The translations under genes and the position numbers were made by a program. The notes beneath the pieces were generated by a model. The model ran no database searches. It worked only from the letters and a program-made list of their open reading frames with translations, and was not told the origin of the DNA. This document shows, in pieces, positions 8,297 to 15,344 of a stretch of 64,000 nucleotides of DNA. Source of the DNA: Crocinitomix catalasitica ATCC 23190 (lineage in GTDB: Bacteria; Bacteroidota; Bacteroidia; Flavobacteriales_D; Crocinitomicaceae); assembly GCF_000621625.1 (NCBI RefSeq), contig NZ_JHXV01000010.1, positions 62,001-126,000 of the forward strand. The letters are read 5' to 3'. Each line of letters starts with the position of its first letter. Position 1 is the stretch's first letter.

Positions 8297-10945
8297 ATGA
8301 TCTCAAAATTACTTGCAATTGTATTGGCAATGATGTCTTTACATGTCTTTGGACAAATATCTATTGATTTAAATCCTATTCAAGACAACTCTATTTATTC
8401 TGAAAGTGACTTTTCTAATGGATTAGGAGAGCTCTATTCCGGATTAGATTGCGATGGTAATATACGTCGTGCATTAATTCAATTTGATGTAGAAGATGCT
8501 ATTCCTCCAGGTGCAGTTATAACAAATGTTTCATTGACTTTAAATGTATCTGCTTACGACGAGAGTGCAGCGGATGCAATTTATTCAATTCATAAAATCA
8601 CACGCAGTTGGGGTGAGGGAACTTCTTTCGGTGACGATGATGGTGCTTCACCAATCATGCCTGATGCAACTTGGGAACATGCGATGTTTTCAGATGAACT
8701 TTGGAGTGATTTAGGTGGTGATTTTGAAGGTGTTTCTTCTGGTGATCAATTATTAACTGTCGATACAGATGATTTTTTATGGACTGATCCGCAAATGATT
8801 GAGGACGTCGAAAATTGGATCGCTGATCCTGCTACAAATTTTGGGTGGGTTTTGATTGGGGATGAAGATACTGATTGCTCGATAAGACGAATTGGAAGTA
8901 AAGATGAAGGCATCGAACCAATTTTAACGATTGAATATGAATGTGATGGAGGTGAATTAACTGCCGTTTGTAGAAATATTACGATTTATTTGGATGAATT
9001 TGGAGAAGCAACGATTGATGCTGAAGATTTAGATGGTGGTTCAACGCCTTCATGTGGTGTTGGTGAATTAACTTTTTCTGCTAGTCAAATAAATTTTAAC
9101 TGTGAAGATTTAGGTGGTGAAATAGCTCCGCCTTATTTGGTCTTATCTGCAATTTTTGATGGTCCATTGCCTGACGGTTTACCTAAAGGAGTGGAATTGT
9201 ACGTGACTGAGGATATTGATGACCTGAGTTTGTATGGTATCGGTTCAGCGAATAATGGTGAAGGATCGGATGGACAAGAATTTACTTTTCCAGCCGTAAC
9301 AGCTTCAGCTGGAGATTATATTTATTTGGCTAACGAAGGTGTCTCTTTTGAAGATTGGTTTGATTTTGCTCCTGACTATATTACTTCTGCCGTAAATATA
9401 AATGGGAACGATGCGATTGAATTGTATTTTGACGGTCGTGTAATTGATGTGTTTGGCGATATTGATGTTGATGGCTCTGGTGAACTTTGGGATTATGAAG
9501 ATGGTTGGGCTGGTCGTATTAATGGAACAGGACCCGATGATATAGTTTTTAACGCTGAGAATTGGAATTATAGTGGTGCAGATGCTTTAGATGATGAGTT
9601 AACGAATGAAACGGCAGCGTTTCCAATTCCAATAGGTGTTTTTGAAACGGAGGCTTTTGAAGGTGTCCCTGTAGTTTTAACGGTAATGGATGAAGATGCG
9701 AATATTGAAGAATGTATCGCTTATGTTAACGTATTAGATACAATTCCACCTACGGTAACATGTAGAGGTTCGTTAGATATAGAGATTGGTGAAACAGGCG
9801 AATATAATTTGACTGTTGATATGGTTAGAATGGGCTATGCTGATGCTTGCGGTGTGTTAAGCCTAAGCTTGTCACAATATCTTTATACTTGTGCTGATAT
9901 CGGAGAAAAAACGGTCGATTTAACCCTTTTTGATATCAGTGGGAACAGGAATACTTGTTCAACTATTCTTAATATAACAGGAGATGATGTGATTACTATT
10001 TCTGAAGATGAGTTTATTGAATCGACATGCGAAGGTGATGGTGAAGATGGATCTATTTCAGTGATTGTTGAAGGTGGAAGAGATGATTTTTATTTTTACG
10101 ATTGGGACACAGATGGATTGGGAGATATGGACGATCCCGAAATGTTGTTGGGCACAACTGCTGGTACTTATAAGTTAGTTGTAACTGATTTAGATGGTTG
10201 TATCGATTCAACAACGATTACTGTTGGTGGTATTGAAGGAATCGAAGTCACTTCTATTATTGTGAATGAAACTTGTGATGGGAGTAGTGACGGTGAGATT
10301 GATATTACTGTAACTGGTGGTGTCGGAGGATATGTATTTGACTGGGATAATGATGGTCTCGGTGCTTTTGACGATACTGAAGATATAGCTGGACTAGAAG
10401 CTGATAGATATGATGTTTACATTAAAGATGCTGATGGTTGTAATGGTTTTTATACTACAATTGTAATCGTAGACGGTGTTGTTGATCGAACGGTGACGGT
10501 GACTTCTGAAGATATTACAGCGAATCAAGCTGGAGCCGAATATCAATGGTTAGTTTGTCCTGGGAAAACACCTGTTGATGGTGCTACCGAACAAATTTTT
10601 GTTCCAACTCGAAACGACTTTTATGCCGTTGCAATTAACTATTTAGGCTGTATCGATACTTCTGAATGTGTGATCTATGTTTCTTCAGGTGTAGAAGATT
10701 ATGATGATGTAAATTTGGAATTATATCCTAACCCCTCTGCTGGTCAATTTACTTTAGACATCAATCAAAATTTTAATGACGCTCTAATAGTAGTAACCGA
10801 TATGAGAGGTGGAATTGTGTTAGAACAAATGTTGAATGATGAACAAACCACATTTGATTTATCGCATGTAGAGAATGGTCTCTATTTTGTTAATCTGCAT
10901 TTCGATAATAAATTGATTACCCGAAAAATTCAGAAAATAAATTAA
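8297..10945 (+). CDS. T9SS-exported DNRLRE and SprB-repeat surface protein
   Basis: An 882-residue, very acidic secreted protein. A signal peptide (1-20, ending VFGQI) is followed by a DNRLRE-type domain (about 25-215). Next come a long stretch resembling a lamin-tail or nuclease-associated fold with PPTVTC-type inter-domain strands, two SprB-like repeats (about 570-720) with the pattern STCEGDGEDGSI and ETCDGSSDGEIDI, and a type A T9SS sorting domain (LELYPNPSAGQFTLDI to the end). No enzyme motif was found. SprB-like repeats are typical of surface adhesins and gliding-associated proteins. A subtilisin gene follows after 12 bases, so the two are probably co-transcribed. Confidence 0.75.
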   Translation: MISKLLAIVLAMMSLHVFGQISIDLNPIQDNSIYSESDFSNGLGELYSGLDCDGNIRRALIQFDVEDAIPPGAVITNVSLTLNVSAYDESAADAIYSIHKITRSWGEGTSFGDDDGASPIMPDATWEHAMFSDELWSDLGGDFEGVSSGDQLLTVDTDDFLWTDPQMIEDVENWIADPATNFGWVLIGDEDTDCSIRRIGSKDEGIEPILTIEYECDGGELTAVCRNITIYLDEFGEATIDAEDLDGGSTPSCGVGELTFSASQINFNCEDLGGEIAPPYLVLSAIFDGPLPDGLPKGVELYVTEDIDDLSLYGIGSANNGEGSDGQEFTFPAVTASAGDYIYLANEGVSFEDWFDFAPDYITSAVNINGNDAIELYFDGRVIDVFGDIDVDGSGELWDYEDGWAGRINGTGPDDIVFNAENWNYSGADALDDELTNETAAFPIPIGVFETEAFEGVPVVLTVMDEDANIEECIAYVNVLDTIPPTVTCRGSLDIEIGETGEYNLTVDMVRMGYADACGVLSLSLSQYLYTCADIGEKTVDLTLFDISGNRNTCSTILNITGDDVITISEDEFIESTCEGDGEDGSISVIVEGGRDDFYFYDWDTDGLGDMDDPEMLLGTTAGTYKLVVTDLDGCIDSTTITVGGIEGIEVTSIIVNETCDGSSDGEIDITVTGGVGGYVFDWDNDGLGAFDDTEDIAGLEADRYDVYIKDADGCNGFYTTIVIVDGVVDRTVTVTSEDITANQAGAEYQWLVCPGKTPVDGATEQIFVPTRNDFYAVAINYLGCIDTSECVIYVSSGVEDYDDVNLELYPNPSAGQFTLDINQNFNDALIVVTDMRGGIVLEQMLNDEQTTFDLSHVENGLYFVNLHFDNKLITRKIQKIN

Positions 10946-10957
10946 GACCATAAAATT

Positions 10958-12823
10958 ATGATCAAATACTTCTTGCTCTTATTTTTTTTTGGTGTATTAG
11001 TGGCTTTCGGTCAAAAGTCCCCAAAAGGGATGCTTGTTAAATTTAATGCCAGCGTTCAAGAAAGTGATTATAACCACATTTTAACGCATGTGTTAGCAGA
11101 ATTACCATCAACTAATATTAGCCCTTTAAAAGGAATTGATATGGTATTGGTCAGTATCGAGGGGAATATGTCCGTCGATTCTATCGATGTATATAGAAAT
11201 GCCTTAAAAAAGAATGAGAAAATTCTATTCACTTCTGTCATTTACGGAACGGAACGTGGCAGTATAGCAGCAGACTTGAATAAGGCTTATATCAAAACTA
11301 AATCGAAATTGAGTTATGATCAAATGTCAATTCATTTGCGTCCTTATAAGGTTGTAAATTATTATCCCCACGCTTTTTTGGAAAATGTTTGGGAATTAGA
11401 ATTAGATAAATGTTCTGCGGGACCACGAATCATTCAAGAGGAGTTGAGTGATATTCCAGATTTTGAGTTTATTTCAGTGAATACCCTCCATTCTATACAA
11501 GCCACGAGTGATGATCCTTATTACGAGTATCAATGGGCTTTAAAAAACGAGGGAACAGCAATTCATTTTGATGGAACGGAAGATGCCGATATGGATGTGG
11601 AAGAAGCATGGATAATAACGGCAGGAAGTCCTTTAATAAAGGTCGCCGTTCTTGATTCTGGAATAGATACGAATCATGTTGATTTACGCGCAAATCTATT
11701 ACCTGGTTTTGATGCAACTGGCGCCGATCAAAAAGGATATCCAAATACAACTTATAGTAATGATGGTCACGGAACCTGTTCTGCTGGTATAATTGGAGCA
11801 ATTGCGGACAATGAAATCGGTATTGCTGGAATTGCAAATCAGGTGAAAATCATTCCCGTTCGAATTTTTTTCTATGCCGAATTTGGCGGTGATGTTATTC
11901 CAGTTACTACAACCGAATTTGGAGTGAATGGAATTAATTGGGCCGTTGAAACAGGCGGAGCAGATATTTTAAGTAATTCTTGGGGCATTAGAAATGAAGA
12001 ATTAGGAATTTTAAGTATTGATACAGCCTTGGGGAATGCAACGATAAAAAATCATGCGCTGAATGGAAGAGGAGGGAAAGGTGTTCCGATGTTATTCTCG
12101 TCGGGGAATGATGGTGATGCTTATTCTATTTGGCCTTCATCGCATCCTTTGACAATTGCAGTTGGAGCTTCGAGTATGTGTGACGAATTAAAAACATTTT
12201 CTGATTGTTCGCCAGAATCATGGAGAAGTAATTACAATGAAAATTTAGATGTTGTTGCACCTGGTGTGAAAGTGCTTTCAACGGATATGACTGGTGAGTT
12301 GGGTTATAATAATTTTATTGATGATGATTATGCTTGGTTTAATGGAACTTCTGCTGCTTGCCCAAATGCTGCAGGCGTCATGGCATTAATTCTTTCAGTT
12401 GATCCTGATTTAACAGCTTTCGAAGCAAGAGCAATTCTATCTGTCACAGCCGATAAAACAGGTGGTTATGCTTATGACGAAGCCAAAGATTTTGGTATGT
12501 GGTCAGAAAGAATGGGCTACGGTCGCGTGAATGCTTTTCAGGCCGTACAATATGCCCAATCTTCAGTAGGCCTAAAAGATAATTCAGTTAAAACCTATAA
12601 CGACTATATCACCACTATTAACAACCAAACTTTATTGGTTCTCGATCCAATTGCTCCAGCTAATATTAGTGTTTACAACGTGATGGGGCAGTTAATTAAA
12701 GATTTAGGAATTTCCTCCACTCAAACCATTAACATTTCGGATCAAGTGACAAGTGCAAGTATTTACCTTATTCGAATTGAAAGATATGATGTGGTTGAGA
12801 CAATGAAGGTTTATGTTTGGTAG
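10958..12823 (+). CDS. Secreted subtilisin-family (S8) serine protease with T9SS sorting domain
   Basis: A 621-residue extracellular endopeptidase. A signal peptide (1-18) and a pro-region precede an S8 catalytic domain with Asp233 ([11 protein letters not shown]), His271 ([10 protein letters not shown]) and Ser465 ([12 protein letters not shown]). The C-terminal segment from about residue 550 ([13 protein letters not shown]) is a T9SS type A domain, although the usual YPNP start is degraded to DPIAP. The stop lies just before a fragment of an Rhs gene that begins in another frame at 12813, so foreign DNA has landed right against this gene. The last residues may therefore be altered. Confidence 0.9.
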   Translation: MIKYFLLLFFFGVLVAFGQKSPKGMLVKFNASVQESDYNHILTHVLAELPSTNISPLKGIDMVLVSIEGNMSVDSIDVYRNALKKNEKILFTSVIYGTERGSIAADLNKAYIKTKSKLSYDQMSIHLRPYKVVNYYPHAFLENVWELELDKCSAGPRIIQEELSDIPDFEFISVNTLHSIQATSDDPYYEYQWALKNEGTAIHFDGTEDADMDVEEAWIITAGSPLIKVAVLDSGIDTNHVDLRANLLPGFDATGADQKGYPNTTYSNDGHGTCSAGIIGAIADNEIGIAGIANQVKIIPVRIFFYAEFGGDVIPVTTTEFGVNGINWAVETGGADILSNSWGIRNEELGILSIDTALGNATIKNHALNGRGGKGVPMLFSSGNDGDAYSIWPSSHPLTIAVGASSMCDELKTFSDCSPESWRSNYNENLDVVAPGVKVLSTDMTGELGYNNFIDDDYAWFNGTSAACPNAAGVMALILSVDPDLTAFEARAILSVTADKTGGYAYDEAKDFGMWSERMGYGRVNAFQAVQYAQSSVGLKDNSVKTYNDYITTINNQTLLVLDPIAPANISVYNVMGQLIKDLGISSTQTINISDQVTSASIYLIRIERYDVVETMKVYVW

Positions 12824-13145
12824 TAGGGGGAACGTTTGTGATTACTATCCCTTTGGTATGCTGTTACCTAATAGAAATGGTAGTGAAGAGGATTACCGTT
12901 ATGGCTTCCAAGGACAGGAGAATGACAATGAGATAAAGGGAGATAATAATCAGTTGTCTGATAGTGAGTGGAAAAACTTGAAATCACAAAATGTGATATC
13001 AAGTTGGGGCGGTAGAAGCCCCCCCCCTATGTTTTTACAGAACATGGAGTGTCAATGCTGTCAAGTGTTTTGGGAAGTAAAAAAACAGGGAAAATTAAGG
13101 TTGTTGAAAATATTGAGAATGTTACTCTCGATCATTAAAAACTAA
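12813..13145 (+). pseudogene. Chimeric relic: Rhs core scrap joined to frameshifted ORF6N scrap
   Basis: The 110-codon open frame is not an intact gene. Its first part (about 12834-12944) reads DYYPFGM and [16 protein letters not shown], which is the RHS-repeat-associated core found before variable toxin tips. From 12951 it reads [20 protein letters not shown], which matches the middle of ORF6N (KilA-N-like phage regulator) domains. The expected continuation [20 protein letters not shown] is present but in another frame, entered after a run of nine C (13019-13027), and it stops at 13136-13138. The downstream codons of the open frame are therefore out of frame. Both pieces lack their normal partners. 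Confidence 0.72.
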
Positions 13146-13147
13146 TT

Positions 13148-13693
13148 ATGAAATCATACATTAGTAAATTCATCTTAATGGGAATTGTTTATTTCTTAGT
13201 TCTGCTTTTAGCGAATTACAAAGTAGAGTACCTCGAAGAAGGAATCGAACTCAAAAAGTTAAAATTTGGAGAGTACATCACTTATTTTATAAATGATTCA
13301 TTAGGTGAGGTAGAATTTGAAAAAACGATTGTTATTAGAAGTCAAAGTGAATATGAAGAATTGAAAAGGGAGTTTGCTTTTAATAATCCCAAATTGAGTA
13401 ATTGGGATTCGTTATCTCCTAAGATTAATTTTTCGAAAAATTCGATTATAGGAAGGAGTTTCGAGTTGAATACATGCGAAGTAGCAATCAATAAGTATTA
13501 CAAGATTAATGATTTCAGAAAGAATGTACATTTGATTTATTCAAAGGATAAGGGCACTCCATGTAATTCGACCACATTCTATATGTCTTATTTTTTAGTT
13601 CCAAAGATCCCTGATGATTATGAGGTGTTTTTTCCAATTAGACAATTTCCAATTCCAGAAATTGAAAAGTATGTTCCATTCACCTATTATTGA
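13148..13693 (+). CDS. Hypothetical membrane-anchored protein, possible orphan immunity protein
   Basis: A 181-residue protein of no recognised family. An N-terminal hydrophobic helix (about residues 8-23, ILMGIVYFLVLLLA) looks like a membrane anchor or uncleaved signal. The rest is soluble and rich in Lys, Glu and aromatics, with two cysteines (about 116 and 138). It starts only 2 bases after the Rhs/ORF6N relic. In Rhs systems the gene next to the toxin tip usually encodes immunity, so this may be a surviving immunity gene. That is inference from position only. The segment SQSEYEELKREF and the following strands faintly recall PrcB-like domains. Confidence 0.5.
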   Translation: MKSYISKFILMGIVYFLVLLLANYKVEYLEEGIELKKLKFGEYITYFINDSLGEVEFEKTIVIRSQSEYEELKREFAFNNPKLSNWDSLSPKINFSKNSIIGRSFELNTCEVAINKYYKINDFRKNVHLIYSKDKGTPCNSTTFYMSYFLVPKIPDDYEVFFPIRQFPIPEIEKYVPFTYY

Positions 13694-14110
13694 TGTGATA
13701 ATTAGCTTCATTGAACGCTCCGGTGCGAAGAGTTTGTTATAGGCTGCGTATTCTAAGACAAAACCCGGTGCGAAGAGTTTGTGATAGGCTGCGCTGGATA
13801 TTCATCCTGCGCTTACTGTTATAAACTACAATATTAATTATTCAGGTAATTATTGACAGGTACCGGATACATTCTGCTCCAAACCTAATCTCGAGGATAT
13901 TTATCCTCTTTCTCAACCGAAGATGCTCCGCATGTATAAGTGCTATTGCGCTTGCAAATCATTGCCTAAATTCCACATCTTGCAACAATGCAAATTTTTA
14001 ACACGAACTACTTATTTATTGTTATTTTTAAAAGGTTAAAATTGTATGATAAAAGATATTGCTTAATAATAACCGCAGTCTGGCAGCTACTACGGAGCTG
14101 GGGTTCCGAA
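13694..14110. repeat. Intergenic repeats: duplicated GGTGCGAAGAGTTTGT units and GGATATT hairpins
   Basis: No ORF was found. A direct repeat with core GGTGCGAAGAGTTTGT, continuing to ATAGGCTGCG, occurs near 13723-13749 and 13767-13794. The second copy runs into a GGATATTCATCC hairpin. Another hairpin, GAGGATATTTATCCTC, lies near 13893-13908. The words TGCCTAAATT and GCGCTTGC recur in the gap at 14930-15344. This is a dispersed non-coding repeat family with copies on both sides of the toxin-antitoxin and dikinase-like genes. Confidence 0.6.
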
Positions 14111-14143
14111 TTATGTAATACTACCAAAATAATTAAGCGATAG
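14111..14143 (+). pseudogene. 3' end relic of a second T9SS protein gene
   Basis: These 33 bases encode LCNTTKIIKR and a stop. They match almost base for base the last codons (LCNATKIIKR) of the 832-residue gene ending at 17843. The sequence upstream is unrelated, so only the tail of a paralogue remains. The homology continues into the non-coding sequence downstream (see 14111-14360). Confidence 0.65.
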
Positions 14144-14360
14144 AATCCTTTAGGACAAATTTGTATTCATCGTATTCAACCGCCATTGCTCTGACACGTG
14201 CTCCGTTAGACGAAAATCAATATGATATGTATCATCATTCACTCCGCAAATAATTACGTTGCTGCGGTTGTTAAACCATACAATAATTTTAAATTTCCCT
14301 CAAAAATTAATACTCTATTAAATCTAACCTGCCTAACCACGCGATACGCAAAAGCTAATC
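14111..14360 (+). repeat. Long direct repeat, copy A (partner at 17811-18025)
   Basis: This block matches 17811-18025 at both ends and in the middle. Shared landmarks are the LCN-TTKIIKR tail, ACAAATTTGTATTCATCGTAT, TGCTGCGGTTGTTAAACCA and a final stretch ACCACGCRATACGCAMAAGC. Its centre (14213-14300) is closer to a third block at 18309-18390. It is a mosaic of the two right-hand copies. Confidence 0.68.
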
Positions 14361-14397
14361 ATTCAAAAGTGTCGCGCTTCAACTAATTTAAATAACT

Positions 14398-14703
14398 CTA
14401 CGTTTTTGATCCCAATTTTTCAGGATCTTGTCTCGTATCAAACACATGTGTAATATAAGCTGTCTTGTTTTCTACTTTATAGATAATTTTATTGTGGTTA
14501 GAAATCAAATATCGATATCCTTGATTTAGTTCTTTTAGAAGTTCTTCTTCCTGTCCTAACTCTGTGCCGTGTTCGAGTGTTTTAACTTTGTTAAGAACCT
14601 CACCTTTTATCTTCTGGGCAAGCGTGACGGAAAAGTGTTTGGTGTAGAATTTATAGATTTTTTTGAGGTCTTTTTTTGCTTCAAGCGTCCATTTAATATG
14701 CAT
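14398..14703 (-). CDS. RelE/ParE-family toxin
   Basis: A 101-residue protein with the ParE/RelE fold signature: N-terminal WTLEAKKDLKKIYKFY, a central ELGQEEELLKELNQGYRYLI segment, and HNKIIYKVENKTAYITHVFDTRQDP with the C-terminal arginine. Such toxins either cleave mRNA on ribosomes (RelE) or poison gyrase (ParE). Which applies cannot be decided here. It starts one base after the antitoxin stop. The pair sits between two long direct repeats, in accessory DNA. Confidence 0.85.
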   Translation of the reverse strand: MHIKWTLEAKKDLKKIYKFYTKHFSVTLAQKIKGEVLNKVKTLEHGTELGQEEELLKELNQGYRYLISNHNKIIYKVENKTAYITHVFDTRQDPEKLGSKT

Positions 14704-14704
14704 G

Positions 14705-14929
14705 CTACCAGTTTTGTGATTCTTTTTCTAAATCATCATGAGAAACTGTCTTGCCTTGTTTTATTTGTTTGTCAGTTACAGTTATACGGTCCTTAATTTC
14801 TTTTTCAGTCATGCTTGGATAACAGATGTTTTCATCACTCTCTTGAACTGTCACAAAGTCCAAACTTTTAATAAAATTTAGAAAAGCTTTGGCCTTACTG
14901 CTGTCTTTTATTTTTATTGTAATTTGCAT
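14705..14929 (-). CDS. Antitoxin partner of the RelE/ParE toxin
   Basis: A 74-residue acidic protein directly upstream of the toxin, with a one-base gap. Its C-terminal half (KEIKDRITVTDKQIKQGKTV, then SHDDLEKESQNW) resembles the helical toxin-binding tail of many Bacteroidota type II antitoxins. The N-terminal half is a short beta/alpha segment (MQITIKIKDSSKAKAFLNFI). No named DNA-binding motif is clear. The assignment rests on size, order and the tail pattern. Confidence 0.78.
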   Translation of the reverse strand: MQITIKIKDSSKAKAFLNFIKSLDFVTVQESDENICYPSMTEKEIKDRITVTDKQIKQGKTVSHDDLEKESQNW

Positions 14930-15344
14930 GATAATCGTATTTAAGGTGTGTCTTCTTTTTTAGCTATTGCGTATCTAATCACCTCATCAAACAAAAGAAA
15001 AGTTTGACTTTAATGGTTGTATTTAAAGCTTTAATATCTTACAAGTATTGTACGTATTATTTAAAATGTCTTATCTAAACAAATATACATAATTATAAGA
15101 TAAAAATAAATTGAATAATTATTGTATAAATTAATGCTTAGCTAAAGTAGTGAGTAGGATTTGCTCCCACTGCGGAGGATATTCATCAGCCGGTGGTCGG
15201 ACAAGTCTTGCGCTTGCTAAAACAAACTATTATGATAATTAACAAGCTCTCAAACTAATCGAAAATGCCTAAATTGCACACCAACTCAACCTTATTCGAC
15301 TTAGTGTCGTTATAATTGATGAATTCAAATTTGGTAAGTGTAGC
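14930..15344. repeat. 415-base gap with a GGATATT-type repeat copy
   Basis: No ORF was found. The part nearest the antitoxin is very AT-rich and must hold the toxin-antitoxin promoter. A repeat copy at about 15145-15230 (GAGTAGGATTTGC, then TGCGGAGGATATTCATCAGC and CTTGCGCTTGC) belongs to the family seen at 13.7-13.95 and 18.3-18.45 kb. The word TGCCTAAATTGCAC near 15267 matches the 13.97 kb copy. The last 70 bases lead into the dikinase-like gene without an exact TAnnTTTG box. Confidence 0.55.

Noticed and set aside
8297-10945. Rhs-type or toxin function for the 882-residue protein
   Set aside because: The repeats are SprB-like and the C-terminus is a T9SS domain. There is no YD-repeat, core or toxin tip.
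11493-11837. Minus-strand frame of 114 codons inside the subtilisin gene
   Set aside because: It covers the protease catalytic Asp and His region on the other strand and its product is a low-complexity Gln/His/Leu mix. It is a shadow frame.
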